This document shows, piece by piece, positions 1 to 5,453 of a DNA stretch of 6,716 nucleotides. A program made the translations under genes and the position numbers. The stretch's first letter is position 1. Each line of letters begins with the position of its first letter. Where the stretch lies: positions 1-6,716 of the forward strand of contig JACQOD010000033.1 in assembly GCA_016202725.1 (NCBI GenBank), written 5' to 3'. The notes beneath the pieces were generated by a model. That model had not been told where the DNA came from. It saw only the letters and a list, made by a program, of their open reading frames with translations, and did not search any database. The stretch comes from Candidatus Aenigmatarchaeota archaeon. Lineage in GTDB: Archaea > Aenigmatarchaeota > Aenigmatarchaeia > QMZP01.

Positions 1-67
1 GCGTCCATCCGCGCATGCTCTCAGGAACATGGGCAGTTGGTCGCGGGAAAGCTTTTTGAGGGCTTCC

Positions 68-808
68 TCACAGCTGGTCGAGGAACTCCTCCTCGAAGGC
101 GTTCAGTTTCCCTGGCAAGACCAGGGCTGCAGGCGGCAGGAGATCGCTCCTCTGGGAGAGTTGCGGGGCAGGGGCGTAGACCAGGACCTGGTCCCTGCCG
201 CCCAGCCGGGAGCAGGCCACGAACCAGGCCGCCCCCAGGGGCTTCGCCCGCTTCCGCCGCTCGATCTCCTGCAGGATGGCGAGGGCCTGGGGGACCGTCA
301 TCCCTCCCTGGGCGGTGTCCAGGAGGAGCAGGGTGTGCAGCCCCTCCTTGCGGTTGCGCAGGACGGTCTGGTAGAAGCCTGCTGGCTTGTAGTTCTGCTG
401 CCAGAAGGGGATGGATATAGTCTCCCCGAATTTGTAGAGCGAGAGCCCGGTTTCCGCAACGGCGGTGAAGATGCTCGAGCCGTGCACCACTCGGGTGGGA
501 ATTCCCTGCTTCCTGCACTCCAGCAGGAGGGCCGTGTGCGTCGTCGCGGCCAAGGCATCCCCCCCGACCAGGATGCCCACATCCCGCTCGCGGGCCTCGC
601 GCACCAGGGCCTGCATCCGGTCCTCCATCGCGTGGCGATCCAGCATGCGGACAGGCTTGCCCAGCAGGGCCTGGAGCCGGTCAGGCGTGGTTCGCAGGGG
701 CATGGTGTAGGCCTCTGCATACAGGGAAGCACAGGCCTTCGCCGCCTCCACTCCCCGGAGGGAGAGGTCCTGCTCGTCGGCGAGCCCGAGGGAAATCAGG
801 GTGAGCAT
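68..808 (-). CDS. dphB: Diphthine synthase (diphthamide biosynthesis methyltransferase)
   Basis: This is a 246-residue cytosolic SAM-dependent methyltransferase. In archaea, DphB trimethylates the 3-amino-3-carboxypropyl group already added to a specific histidine of elongation factor 2, the second step of diphthamide synthesis. The sequence shows the family signatures in order: N-terminal MLTLISLGL followed by DLSLRGVEA (residues 1-22), GGDALAATTH (82-91), VHGSSIFTAVAETGLSLYKFG (start 108) and LLLLDTA (160-166). Length is slightly below the usual 250-270, with a short tail after LPGKLN. I chose ATG at 808 because the protein opens with the conserved MLTLISLGL and because a TATA-like box lies about 24 nt upstream; in-frame upstream codons show no family similarity. 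It diverges from the gene at 921. The motif usually written GDPLxATTH reads GDALAATTH here, so the proline is alanine. Family assignment is confident; activity is inferred. Confidence 0.95.
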   Translation of the reverse strand: MLTLISLGLADEQDLSLRGVEAAKACASLYAEAYTMPLRTTPDRLQALLGKPVRMLDRHAMEDRMQALVREARERDVGILVGGDALAATTHTALLLECRKQGIPTRVVHGSSIFTAVAETGLSLYKFGETISIPFWQQNYKPAGFYQTVLRNRKEGLHTLLLLDTAQGGMTVPQALAILQEIERRKRAKPLGAAWFVACSRLGGRDQVLVYAPAPQLSQRSDLLPPAALVLPGKLNAFEEEFLDQL

Positions 809-826
809 GCCATCATTTTGTCGGCC

Positions 827-837
827 TATTCTTAAAC
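827..837 (-). promoter_or_regulatory. TATA-like box for dphB
   Basis: The minus strand reads GTTTAAGAATA, centred about 24 nt before the dphB start codon. Archaeal TATA boxes centre about 26 nt before transcription start, so the mRNA would begin at or next to the ATG with little or no leader. This is inferred from spacing and AT content only. Confidence 0.5.
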
Positions 838-891
838 GCAGCTTGACCAACTGTGGACATCTCAGTCCTCTGAAAAGGCCGATGCGTAGCG

Positions 892-901
892 CTTTTTAAA
901 G
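892..901 (+). promoter_or_regulatory. TATA-like box for the ChaN/EreA-like gene
   Basis: CTTTTTAAAG is the only strongly AT run just upstream of the start region, centred about 24 nt before ATG 921. Spacing fits a leaderless or near-leaderless transcript. A GAGGTGAT sequence at 915-922 resembles a Shine-Dalgarno site and could instead serve ATG 927 on longer transcripts. Confidence 0.55.
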
Positions 902-920
902 GGAGGGACAACAAGAGGTG

Positions 921-1784
921 ATGGATATGGGTTCCAAACCGCCCGGAAGGAAGAAGCGCGGCGAGACCAAGGAATATCCCGACGAAGTCAGCCTGATAGA
1001 GAGGCTTAGCGAAGACGGAGATGGTTTTGTTGCGCGAAGATTCGAGGAAGGACATACCCACGTGGCGTTTGCCGAGACCCATCATGAAGATCGATTGCAT
1101 GCGGAGATGGTACGCCTCGTTCCAGAATTGCGTCAGCGCATTGGTTTGAGGACTGTCTGTTTGGAGATAGAGTCCCGCGTGCAGGAGGATCTTGACCAGT
1201 ACCTTCGGACCGGCAATGAAGCCTTTCTGGACAGGATCATTGAAAACGAAAAGAAAATGGCGGACAACGGGTATCCCGTCAGAGGGAGGATCACAGGGAG
1301 CTATTTCGATATCATTCGACGTGCCAGGGCGTCCGGCGTGCACGTCATCGCCATGGATAACCATGAGGATGAGGAGAACAGAAATGAGTCCATGACAAGC
1401 ATGATACCTGTCGAAGGTCCAACAATGGTCTATGTTGGTCTGGCGCACCTCATCGATATGAGCTTCTTCGGAAAGCAGTACAGTGGGTCAATTCCCGCAC
1501 GTTTTCACGAAAAAACCGGTAGGACAATGTATAGAGTTTTCACGCTCTTTTCAGCGGAGGGAGGTCTTGCGGAGCTTTCGGTAATGGAGAGGTTATATGC
1601 AAAGTGGATGGACTCCCTCGTTGCCCAATCCGAAACCCTGCAGGGTGCCAAGGGTTTCGGGCTCGATCTGCGCAAGCATGGCATTCATTATGTGTTCCGT
1701 CGGCACGAGCCCCCTTTGCCACTATTTCAAGAAATTGATCTCACGTCATCAAACTGCTATGATGGAATTCTCTACCGCCGATAA
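921..1784 (+). CDS. ChaN/EreA/Tiki-superfamily-like protein
   Basis: This 287-residue protein resembles the ChaN / erythromycin-esterase (EreA) / TraB-Tiki group, but I cannot name its substrate. What is visible: VAFAETHHEDRL (E52, H54, H55), matching the family's GExxH element; VCLEIES (E82) at the end of the next strand; DQYL and a helical stretch; VHVIAMDN (D146, N147); RNESM (154-158), like the RxxxM helix of EreA and ChaN relatives; and YVGLAHL (H176), like the late G-x-x-H strand. These spaced Glu and His residues are the metal or catalytic positions of the superfamily. No signal peptide or membrane segment is seen, so it is probably cytosolic. Residues after about 205 match nothing I know. 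GTG 918, ATG 921 and ATG 927 are all possible starts; I prefer 921 for its spacing to the TATA box. GC content is visibly lower than in the flanking genes, hinting at transfer or weak selection. Superfamily call is moderate; function is unknown. Confidence 0.6.
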   Translation: MDMGSKPPGRKKRGETKEYPDEVSLIERLSEDGDGFVARRFEEGHTHVAFAETHHEDRLHAEMVRLVPELRQRIGLRTVCLEIESRVQEDLDQYLRTGNEAFLDRIIENEKKMADNGYPVRGRITGSYFDIIRRARASGVHVIAMDNHEDEENRNESMTSMIPVEGPTMVYVGLAHLIDMSFFGKQYSGSIPARFHEKTGRTMYRVFTLFSAEGGLAELSVMERLYAKWMDSLVAQSETLQGAKGFGLDLRKHGIHYVFRRHEPPLPLFQEIDLTSSNCYDGILYRR

Positions 1785-1815
1785 TCAGAATTGTTGGAAG
1801 CAAGCAAGACGTAGG

Positions 1816-2625
1816 TCACTCCAGCCCGAGGACCGTCCTCCGGCGGCGGATGCGGGCCTCCCAGTTCCCCGCATACCTGCCGTTCGCGAAGGCGGTGCCC
1901 AGGGGCTGTTCCCTGACCCCCCGCTTGGCCGTGTCGACCGTGAGGAACAGGTAGAAATACCTGGGGAACTTCCTGCAGAAGGACCTGGTGAAGGGCGTGG
2001 AGCCGAAAATGCCGCCCAGGAAACGCGCGGAGCTGGTGGGCGGGTAGAGGTTGGTGTAGGCGATCCCCGCAGCAGGCAGGTGCGCGCGCACGAGGTCAAG
2101 GACCAGGGGCCGGGCGGCTGAACCGGGGGAGAGGGTGATGAGCTGGAGCCTGCCCTCCGGGGCGAGATGGCGGGCGGCGCCCCGGAGGACCGCCCGGGTC
2201 AGGGAAAGGCCGTCCCGGCCGCCGTCGGAAAAGAGGGAGCCCTCCACTCCCGGAGGGGTCGGGTTGAACGGCGGGTTCATCACCACGAGGTCGAATGCCC
2301 TGTGCCGTGCGGGGGCCAAGCCAGGGCCCCGGGCGAACGTGATCTTCTCCTCCACGCCGTTGCGCGCGGCGTTCTTCCGCGCGAAGGCGAGGGCGCGGGG
2401 ATTCACGTCCGTGGCGAGGACCCGCGCGCCCTGCGCGGCGGCGGCGATGGCCAGGATGCCGCTGCCCGTTCCGATGTCCAGGACCCGCATGTCCCTCCGC
2501 ACCCGCAGGCGGTTCGCGAAGTAGAGGGACTCGTCCTCAAACAGGGGGAAGACCCGGTCATACCGCCGACCTGCAAGGGCGTCGGTGACGAATACCATCC
2601 CCTCCAGCCTGGTCGTGACCGCCAT
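1816..2625 (-). CDS. Class I SAM-dependent methyltransferase with NPPF motif (HemK/PrmA/RsmC-like)
   Basis: This 269-residue protein has a Rossmann-fold methyltransferase core. SAM-binding motif I is VLDIGTGSGILAI (48-60), the acidic ribose-binding residue is in ATDVNPRAL (D73), and the catalytic NPPF sits at 117-120 after FDLVVM. NPPF/NPPY enzymes methylate amino groups in planar systems, such as glutamine side chains of release factors or ribosomal proteins, or adenine/guanine bases in RNA or DNA. Residues about 185-269 form an extra basic and aromatic C-terminal part (FTRSFCRKFPRYFYLF) that may carry substrate specificity. The ATG at 2625 is 4 nt after the stop of the GTPase gene, with GAGG at 2639-2636 about 10 nt upstream, so the two genes look co-transcribed. 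Partnership with a translation GTPase favours a ribosome, factor or RNA substrate, but that is inference. An alternative start is Met10. Confidence 0.85.
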   Translation of the reverse strand: MAVTTRLEGMVFVTDALAGRRYDRVFPLFEDESLYFANRLRVRRDMRVLDIGTGSGILAIAAAAQGARVLATDVNPRALAFARKNAARNGVEEKITFARGPGLAPARHRAFDLVVMNPPFNPTPPGVEGSLFSDGGRDGLSLTRAVLRGAARHLAPEGRLQLITLSPGSAARPLVLDLVRAHLPAAGIAYTNLYPPTSSARFLGGIFGSTPFTRSFCRKFPRYFYLFLTVDTAKRGVREQPLGTAFANGRYAGNWEARIRRRRTVLGLE

Positions 2626-2629
2626 GGTT

Positions 2630-3823
2630 TCACTTCCTCGCCATGATCTCGATGACGTCCCCGTCCTCCAGGACGTGGTCCTTCCCCACGGGCATCCGGG
2701 TCTTGACGTTGACGGCCTTGATGAAGTTGTTCCCGAAGTCGGTATGGAGGCGGAAGGCGAAATCCAGGGCCGTGGCCTGCGGCGGCATCAGGAAGCAGTC
2801 GGGCAGGGTTCTTCCCTCGCGGTCCTCGAGCTTGTGCACGCCCCCGGGGTAGATGGCCTTGTACTGCAGCAGCCGGAACACCGCAGTGTTCAGGACCTGC
2901 TGCACGCCGGTCGAGCCGAAAGGGGCCAGGACCTGCTGGTGGATGAATTCCAGCGCCTGGCGCTGCTTGTCGGAGACACCCTCGAGCAGCTGGAACGTCC
3001 CGTCACCGGGCAAGTAGCGGATGAGCGCGCGCTTCTTCGCCTCCCGCAGGGCGAGCTCCCCGTCGGCGGAGCAGGGGATGATCAGGGAGCCGGGGAAGGC
3101 CTCCTGGAGCTTACCGACGTTCCCGGCTGCGCCGGGGATGTCCACCTTGTTGGCGGCGATGAGCATCGGCTTGGACCGCTGCCGCAACTCCTTCGCGAGC
3201 GCGAGGAGGTCGTCCTCCCCCCAGGACGTCAGGGGCTTGCCATCCAGGCCCAGTTGCCGGAAGGCCGCAGCCACCATCTCTTCATCCACCTTCAGGCCAG
3301 AGAGCTGCTTGGCGACTGCCTTGACGGGGTCCTTCTTCTCCATCTGGGCCTGGCGGGCGAACGTGCCCCAGCCGCGCTTGATGATCTCCAGGTACCAGTA
3401 GTCCAGTTCCCTTTCCAGGAACCGGACATCCTCGCGCGGATCGTAGCTCAATGGCATGACCGCCTTGCCGCGGGCGTCCACGGACCCGGAGGCGTCCACG
3501 ATGTGGATGAGCGCATCGGCCTGGTTGAGGTCGTTCATGAACTGCAGGCCCATCCCCTCCCCCCTGTGCGCGCCGGGCACGAGCCCGGCCACGTCCACCA
3601 GGTCAACGGGGACGAAGCGCTGGTGGTCCTCGCAGGAGCCGAAGCGGGGGTTGCATTGCTTCCCGAAGAAGGCGTCCACGCAGGGAATCCTGACATAGCC
3701 GACGGCGTGGTTGGGCTTGATGGTCGTGAAGGGGTAGTTGGCGATCCCCACGTCCACCATCGTGCAGGCCTTGAAGAAGGTGCTCTTCCCTGCCGACGGC
3801 TTGCCGACCACGCCGATGAGCAT
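2630..3823 (-). CDS. Obg/YchF-related GTPase with C-terminal TGS domain (archaeal, Ygr210-like)
   Basis: This is a 397-residue translation-associated GTPase of the Obg/HflX superfamily. G motifs: G1 GKPSAGKST (7-15), G2 PFTT (31-34), G3 DVAGLV (77-82), G4 NKVD (225-228), G5 CSADGE (251-256). The segment between G3 and G4 (about 110-215) contains the helical insertion typical of the YchF group. Residues about 326-397 form a TGS domain ending DGDVIEIMARK, which in relatives contributes to ribosome or RNA contact. Bacterial YchF/human OLA1 lost the canonical NKxD and prefer ATP; this protein keeps NKVD, matching the archaeal and Ygr210-type branch and predicting GTP specificity. I chose ATG 3823 because the P-loop strand MLIGVVGKPS begins there and a TATA box lies 26-27 nt upstream; an in-frame 45-codon upstream extension is high-GC noise. 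It is the first gene of an operon with the methyltransferase. Length fits archaeal members. Confidence 0.93.
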   Translation of the reverse strand: MLIGVVGKPSAGKSTFFKACTMVDVGIANYPFTTIKPNHAVGYVRIPCVDAFFGKQCNPRFGSCEDHQRFVPVDLVDVAGLVPGAHRGEGMGLQFMNDLNQADALIHIVDASGSVDARGKAVMPLSYDPREDVRFLERELDYWYLEIIKRGWGTFARQAQMEKKDPVKAVAKQLSGLKVDEEMVAAAFRQLGLDGKPLTSWGEDDLLALAKELRQRSKPMLIAANKVDIPGAAGNVGKLQEAFPGSLIIPCSADGELALREAKKRALIRYLPGDGTFQLLEGVSDKQRQALEFIHQQVLAPFGSTGVQQVLNTAVFRLLQYKAIYPGGVHKLEDREGRTLPDCFLMPPQATALDFAFRLHTDFGNNFIKAVNVKTRMPVGKDHVLEDGDVIEIMARK

Positions 3824-3844
3824 ACCCCTTCTTGTGGGGCGGGC

Positions 3845-3854
3845 GTTTTTAAAG
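3845..3854 (-). promoter_or_regulatory. TATA-like box for the GTPase-methyltransferase operon
   Basis: The sequence GTTTTTAAAG (plus-strand reading) stands out in a very GC-rich gap and is centred 26-27 nt before ATG 3823, the canonical distance for a leaderless archaeal mRNA. Because TTTTTAAA is nearly symmetric, it could in principle also drive a plus-strand transcript into the hairpin region. Confidence 0.6.
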
Positions 3855-4032
3855 GCGGAATTCCAGCGATCCGGGACCGGCGGCAAGCGGGGGTGAATCC
3901 CTGCCATACGCGTGACGATGCACGGGGAGCCAGCAGCAGCCCATCGACCAAGGACCATTCCCCGGCAGGGGACCGGAGCTGTGCTTCCGGGTTGGAGCGA
4001 AGCGACTGGCCGGGGGAGTTCGCCACCTCACC

Positions 4033-4040
4033 AATTTAAG
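4033..4040 (+). promoter_or_regulatory. TATA-like box for the 303-aa protein gene
   Basis: AATTTAAG lies about 34 nt before ATG 4071. Transcription would start near 4062, giving a leader of about 8-9 nt that contains GTGGTGG, a weak purine-rich candidate ribosome site. This is the only unit in the window whose box is clearly further from the start codon than leaderless spacing. Confidence 0.4.
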
Positions 4041-4070
4041 CACAACCGGCAATCTTTCTCGTGGTGGCGT

Positions 4071-4982
4071 ATGCTCACGGTTAGGAAAGGGGACCCTGCG
4101 GGCTTGCAGGGCAAGGCGCTTATCTACGCCTGCAATCGCGGCGGGGTGGTTGATGATCCGGTGCGTCCTCCCTATCCCGGGATCTTTGTCGGGGCGACGT
4201 ATACCGATCTCATGGAGGTCATGCATTCGGCCGATCGCCATGTCTCCCCCGATGCTGAACCGCATTTACGGGCGCTCTGCCTGGAGACGCAGGAGCACTG
4301 GAAGCTCCTCTCCGCAACAAAGCGATTGGCCGCCGATCTAATCCGCACTTCAGATTTCTCCGACCTTCTTCCTGGGGGCGCGGAAAGGGTTGCCAAGATT
4401 GTCGAGTGGACGTGCGCACGCGAGGAAACGGCTGCAGAGGCGGACATAGCGACAGCCAGGGGGATCTCTTACCCCGCCTTGAATTATATCATCATTCCCG
4501 AGGAAGCAGGTCCGCTCGATGGTGACATTGTGCAGGCTCCTGATGTCCCGGAAGAGCGGTTCTCCAACCACCTCTTGAACCAAGCGAGTTCGTTCTACCT
4601 CTCCACGTTCTTTGTGCAGCAGCAGGGAAAGATCCCCTCGCCCGAAGGATATGCCTCTGCGGTGAAGAATTTCCGGGATCTCCCTCCGGAAGAGTTCCGC
4701 CAGAAGCTCTTCCGCCTCGGGGGCGACCTTCTCGGCGCCATGGAACTGGGTCAGGATGTGCGCAGCATCGCAGGCGACCTGAAGGCGCTGACCGCGGGGG
4801 CGCCGTTCATTCGGGACGTGAACGAGCTCTACGAGACCGCGATGGGGAATGCGCCGAACCGCCGGGAACTGACGACTCGCTATCTGGAAAAAATCGCCGC
4901 CATCGTGACAGAGGATTTTGAAGCCGCGGGGCGGCTGGGCAGGGAGATCAGCCAGCTTCGGCGGGAATGGCCGCATCCTTAA
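4071..4982 (+). CDS. Uncharacterised 303-aa protein
   Basis: I do not recognise this protein. The N-terminal 45 residues look like a small strand-rich region (KALIYACNRGG, 15-25; YPGIFVGATY, 35-44). The rest is predicted mostly helical by composition and spacing, with charged, amphipathic stretches at about 63-93, 104-130, 195-226, 229-243, and 266-298. No signal peptide, membrane segment, zinc-binding cysteine cluster, P-loop or other catalytic motif is visible, so a soluble cytosolic protein is likely. ATG 4071 is preferred because protein-like sequence starts there and a TATA-like box and short leader precede it; the in-frame ATG at 3912 would add 53 residues of unlikely composition. GC content is lower than in the GTPase gene and in VanZ, similar to the ChaN/EreA-like gene. 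The coding frame is credible: it is long, and its composition is balanced while the other frames are broken. Function is unknown; no family is proposed. Confidence 0.75.
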   Translation: MLTVRKGDPAGLQGKALIYACNRGGVVDDPVRPPYPGIFVGATYTDLMEVMHSADRHVSPDAEPHLRALCLETQEHWKLLSATKRLAADLIRTSDFSDLLPGGAERVAKIVEWTCAREETAAEADIATARGISYPALNYIIIPEEAGPLDGDIVQAPDVPEERFSNHLLNQASSFYLSTFFVQQQGKIPSPEGYASAVKNFRDLPPEEFRQKLFRLGGDLLGAMELGQDVRSIAGDLKALTAGAPFIRDVNELYETAMGNAPNRRELTTRYLEKIAAIVTEDFEAAGRLGREISQLRREWPHP

Positions 4983-4987
4983 AAAAC
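4979..4987 (+). promoter_or_regulatory. TATA-like box for vanZ-like gene, overlapping the upstream stop codon
   Basis: TTAAAAAAC is centred about 25-26 nt before ATG 5008, the leaderless spacing seen elsewhere in the window. It includes the TAA stop (4980-4982) of the 303-aa gene. An AAGAGG at 4998-5003, 4 nt before the ATG, could act as a ribosome site on read-through transcripts. Confidence 0.55.
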
Positions 4988-5007
4988 ACCCCCCGCCAAG
5001 AGGTTTT

Positions 5008-5400
5008 ATGCAGCATGCCTGGTATGGGGCGGCCGCCCTGCTGGAAAGCGCAGCCTTGCTGGTCCTCGCCGTCCTGCCTGCGGCCCTGCTGCCGCAGCTG
5101 GGGGCTCCTGGCATGCGCGCGGGGGATGCCGGTCACCTGCTGGGCTACCTCCTGTACGGGTTCCTTCTCGCGGGGGCGTGCTCCCTGCAGGGGCGCGGCG
5201 CAGGCAGGGTCCTCGCCATCGGGGCGGGCATGGGCCTGCTGACCGAGGTCCTCCAGCTGGCCGTGCCCTTCCGGACCTTCGACCTGCTGGACTGGGGGGT
5301 GGACGTGGCGGGAACCGCGCTCGGCATGGGCGTATTCGCGGGGTGGGCCAATCTGCGGGGGGGAGATGGGGGAGGCGCCCTCGCTGGGCGTGCGACGTGA
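5008..5400 (+). CDS. VanZ-like small integral membrane protein
   Basis: This 130-residue protein matches the VanZ-like domain by its conserved polar residues within hydrophobic helices: D40 and H43 in GDAGHLLGYLLYG, E80 and Q83 in GLLTEVLQL, R89, and D92/D95/D99 in FRTFDLLDWGVDVAGTALG. Four membrane segments are expected at about 7-28, 43-60, 67-86 and 98-116. The length is that of a stand-alone VanZ domain. The founding VanZ gives low-level teicoplanin resistance in enterococci; the biochemical role of the wider family is not established, and archaea lack peptidoglycan of the bacterial type, so a resistance role should not be assumed. ATG 5008 is chosen because it opens the first hydrophobic segment and lies 25-26 nt after the TATA box; an upstream in-frame ATG at 4918 would overlap the preceding gene by 65 nt. 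It may be partly co-transcribed with the 303-aa gene (25-nt gap). Confidence 0.85.
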   Translation: MQHAWYGAAALLESAALLVLAVLPAALLPQLGAPGMRAGDAGHLLGYLLYGFLLAGACSLQGRGAGRVLAIGAGMGLLTEVLQLAVPFRTFDLLDWGVDVAGTALGMGVFAGWANLRGGDGGGALAGRAT

Positions 5401-5453
5401 CGTCAGGGGCCGCAGAGCTTTTCGGGAATGCGGCTCGGTGATCCGCGCGGCCT
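5401..5453. terminator. Possible bidirectional terminator between convergent genes
   Basis: The 53-nt gap between two converging genes contains a perfect 6-bp inverted repeat, GCCGCA at 5409-5414 and TGCGGC at 5429-5434, with a 14-nt loop containing CTTTTC. Archaeal termination mainly depends on U-rich runs, and only a short TTTT is present, so terminator function is a weak inference. TGACGTCA (5398-5405) is a palindrome overlapping the VanZ stop codon. Confidence 0.25.

Larger units (their letters stand above)
3824..4070. other. Divergent intergenic region with tandem GC-rich hairpins
   Basis: This 247-nt gap separates the start of the minus-strand GTPase from the start of the plus-strand 303-aa gene. 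Apart from the two TATA-like boxes it holds two back-to-back inverted repeats: 3959-3972 (TCCCC, loop GGCA, GGGGA) and 3973-3990 (CCGGAGC, loop TGT, GC-T-TCCGG, one bulged T). The reading frame of the downstream gene is open leftward to an ATG at 3912, but the extension looks like low-complexity high-GC translation, so I treat the region as non-coding. It contains no recognisable tRNA, SRP RNA or RNase P signature. Confidence 0.45.

Noticed and set aside
29..835. A 268-codon plus-strand open frame opposite dphB
   Set aside because: It is the complement of dphB, whose motifs are unmistakable; the antisense product has no recognisable features.
854..868. Imperfect palindrome GGACATCTCAGTCC between the two divergent promoters
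   Set aside because: Only four base pairs match at each end, which is too little to call an operator.
2585..4039. A 484-codon open frame on the plus strand opposite the GTPase and the start of the methyltransferase
   Set aside because: Its translation has no domain and is rich in low-information residues, while the minus strand encodes a textbook GTPase. Long antisense frames are expected at this GC content.
3912..4070. An N-terminal extension of the 303-aa protein starting at ATG 3912
   Set aside because: The 53 extra residues have unlikely composition, and a TATA-like box lies inside the extension at 4033-4040, close before ATG 4071.
3824..4070. tRNA, SRP RNA or RNase P RNA in the gap
   Set aside because: No TpsiC-arm consensus, SRP helix-8 motif or RNase P conserved core could be found.
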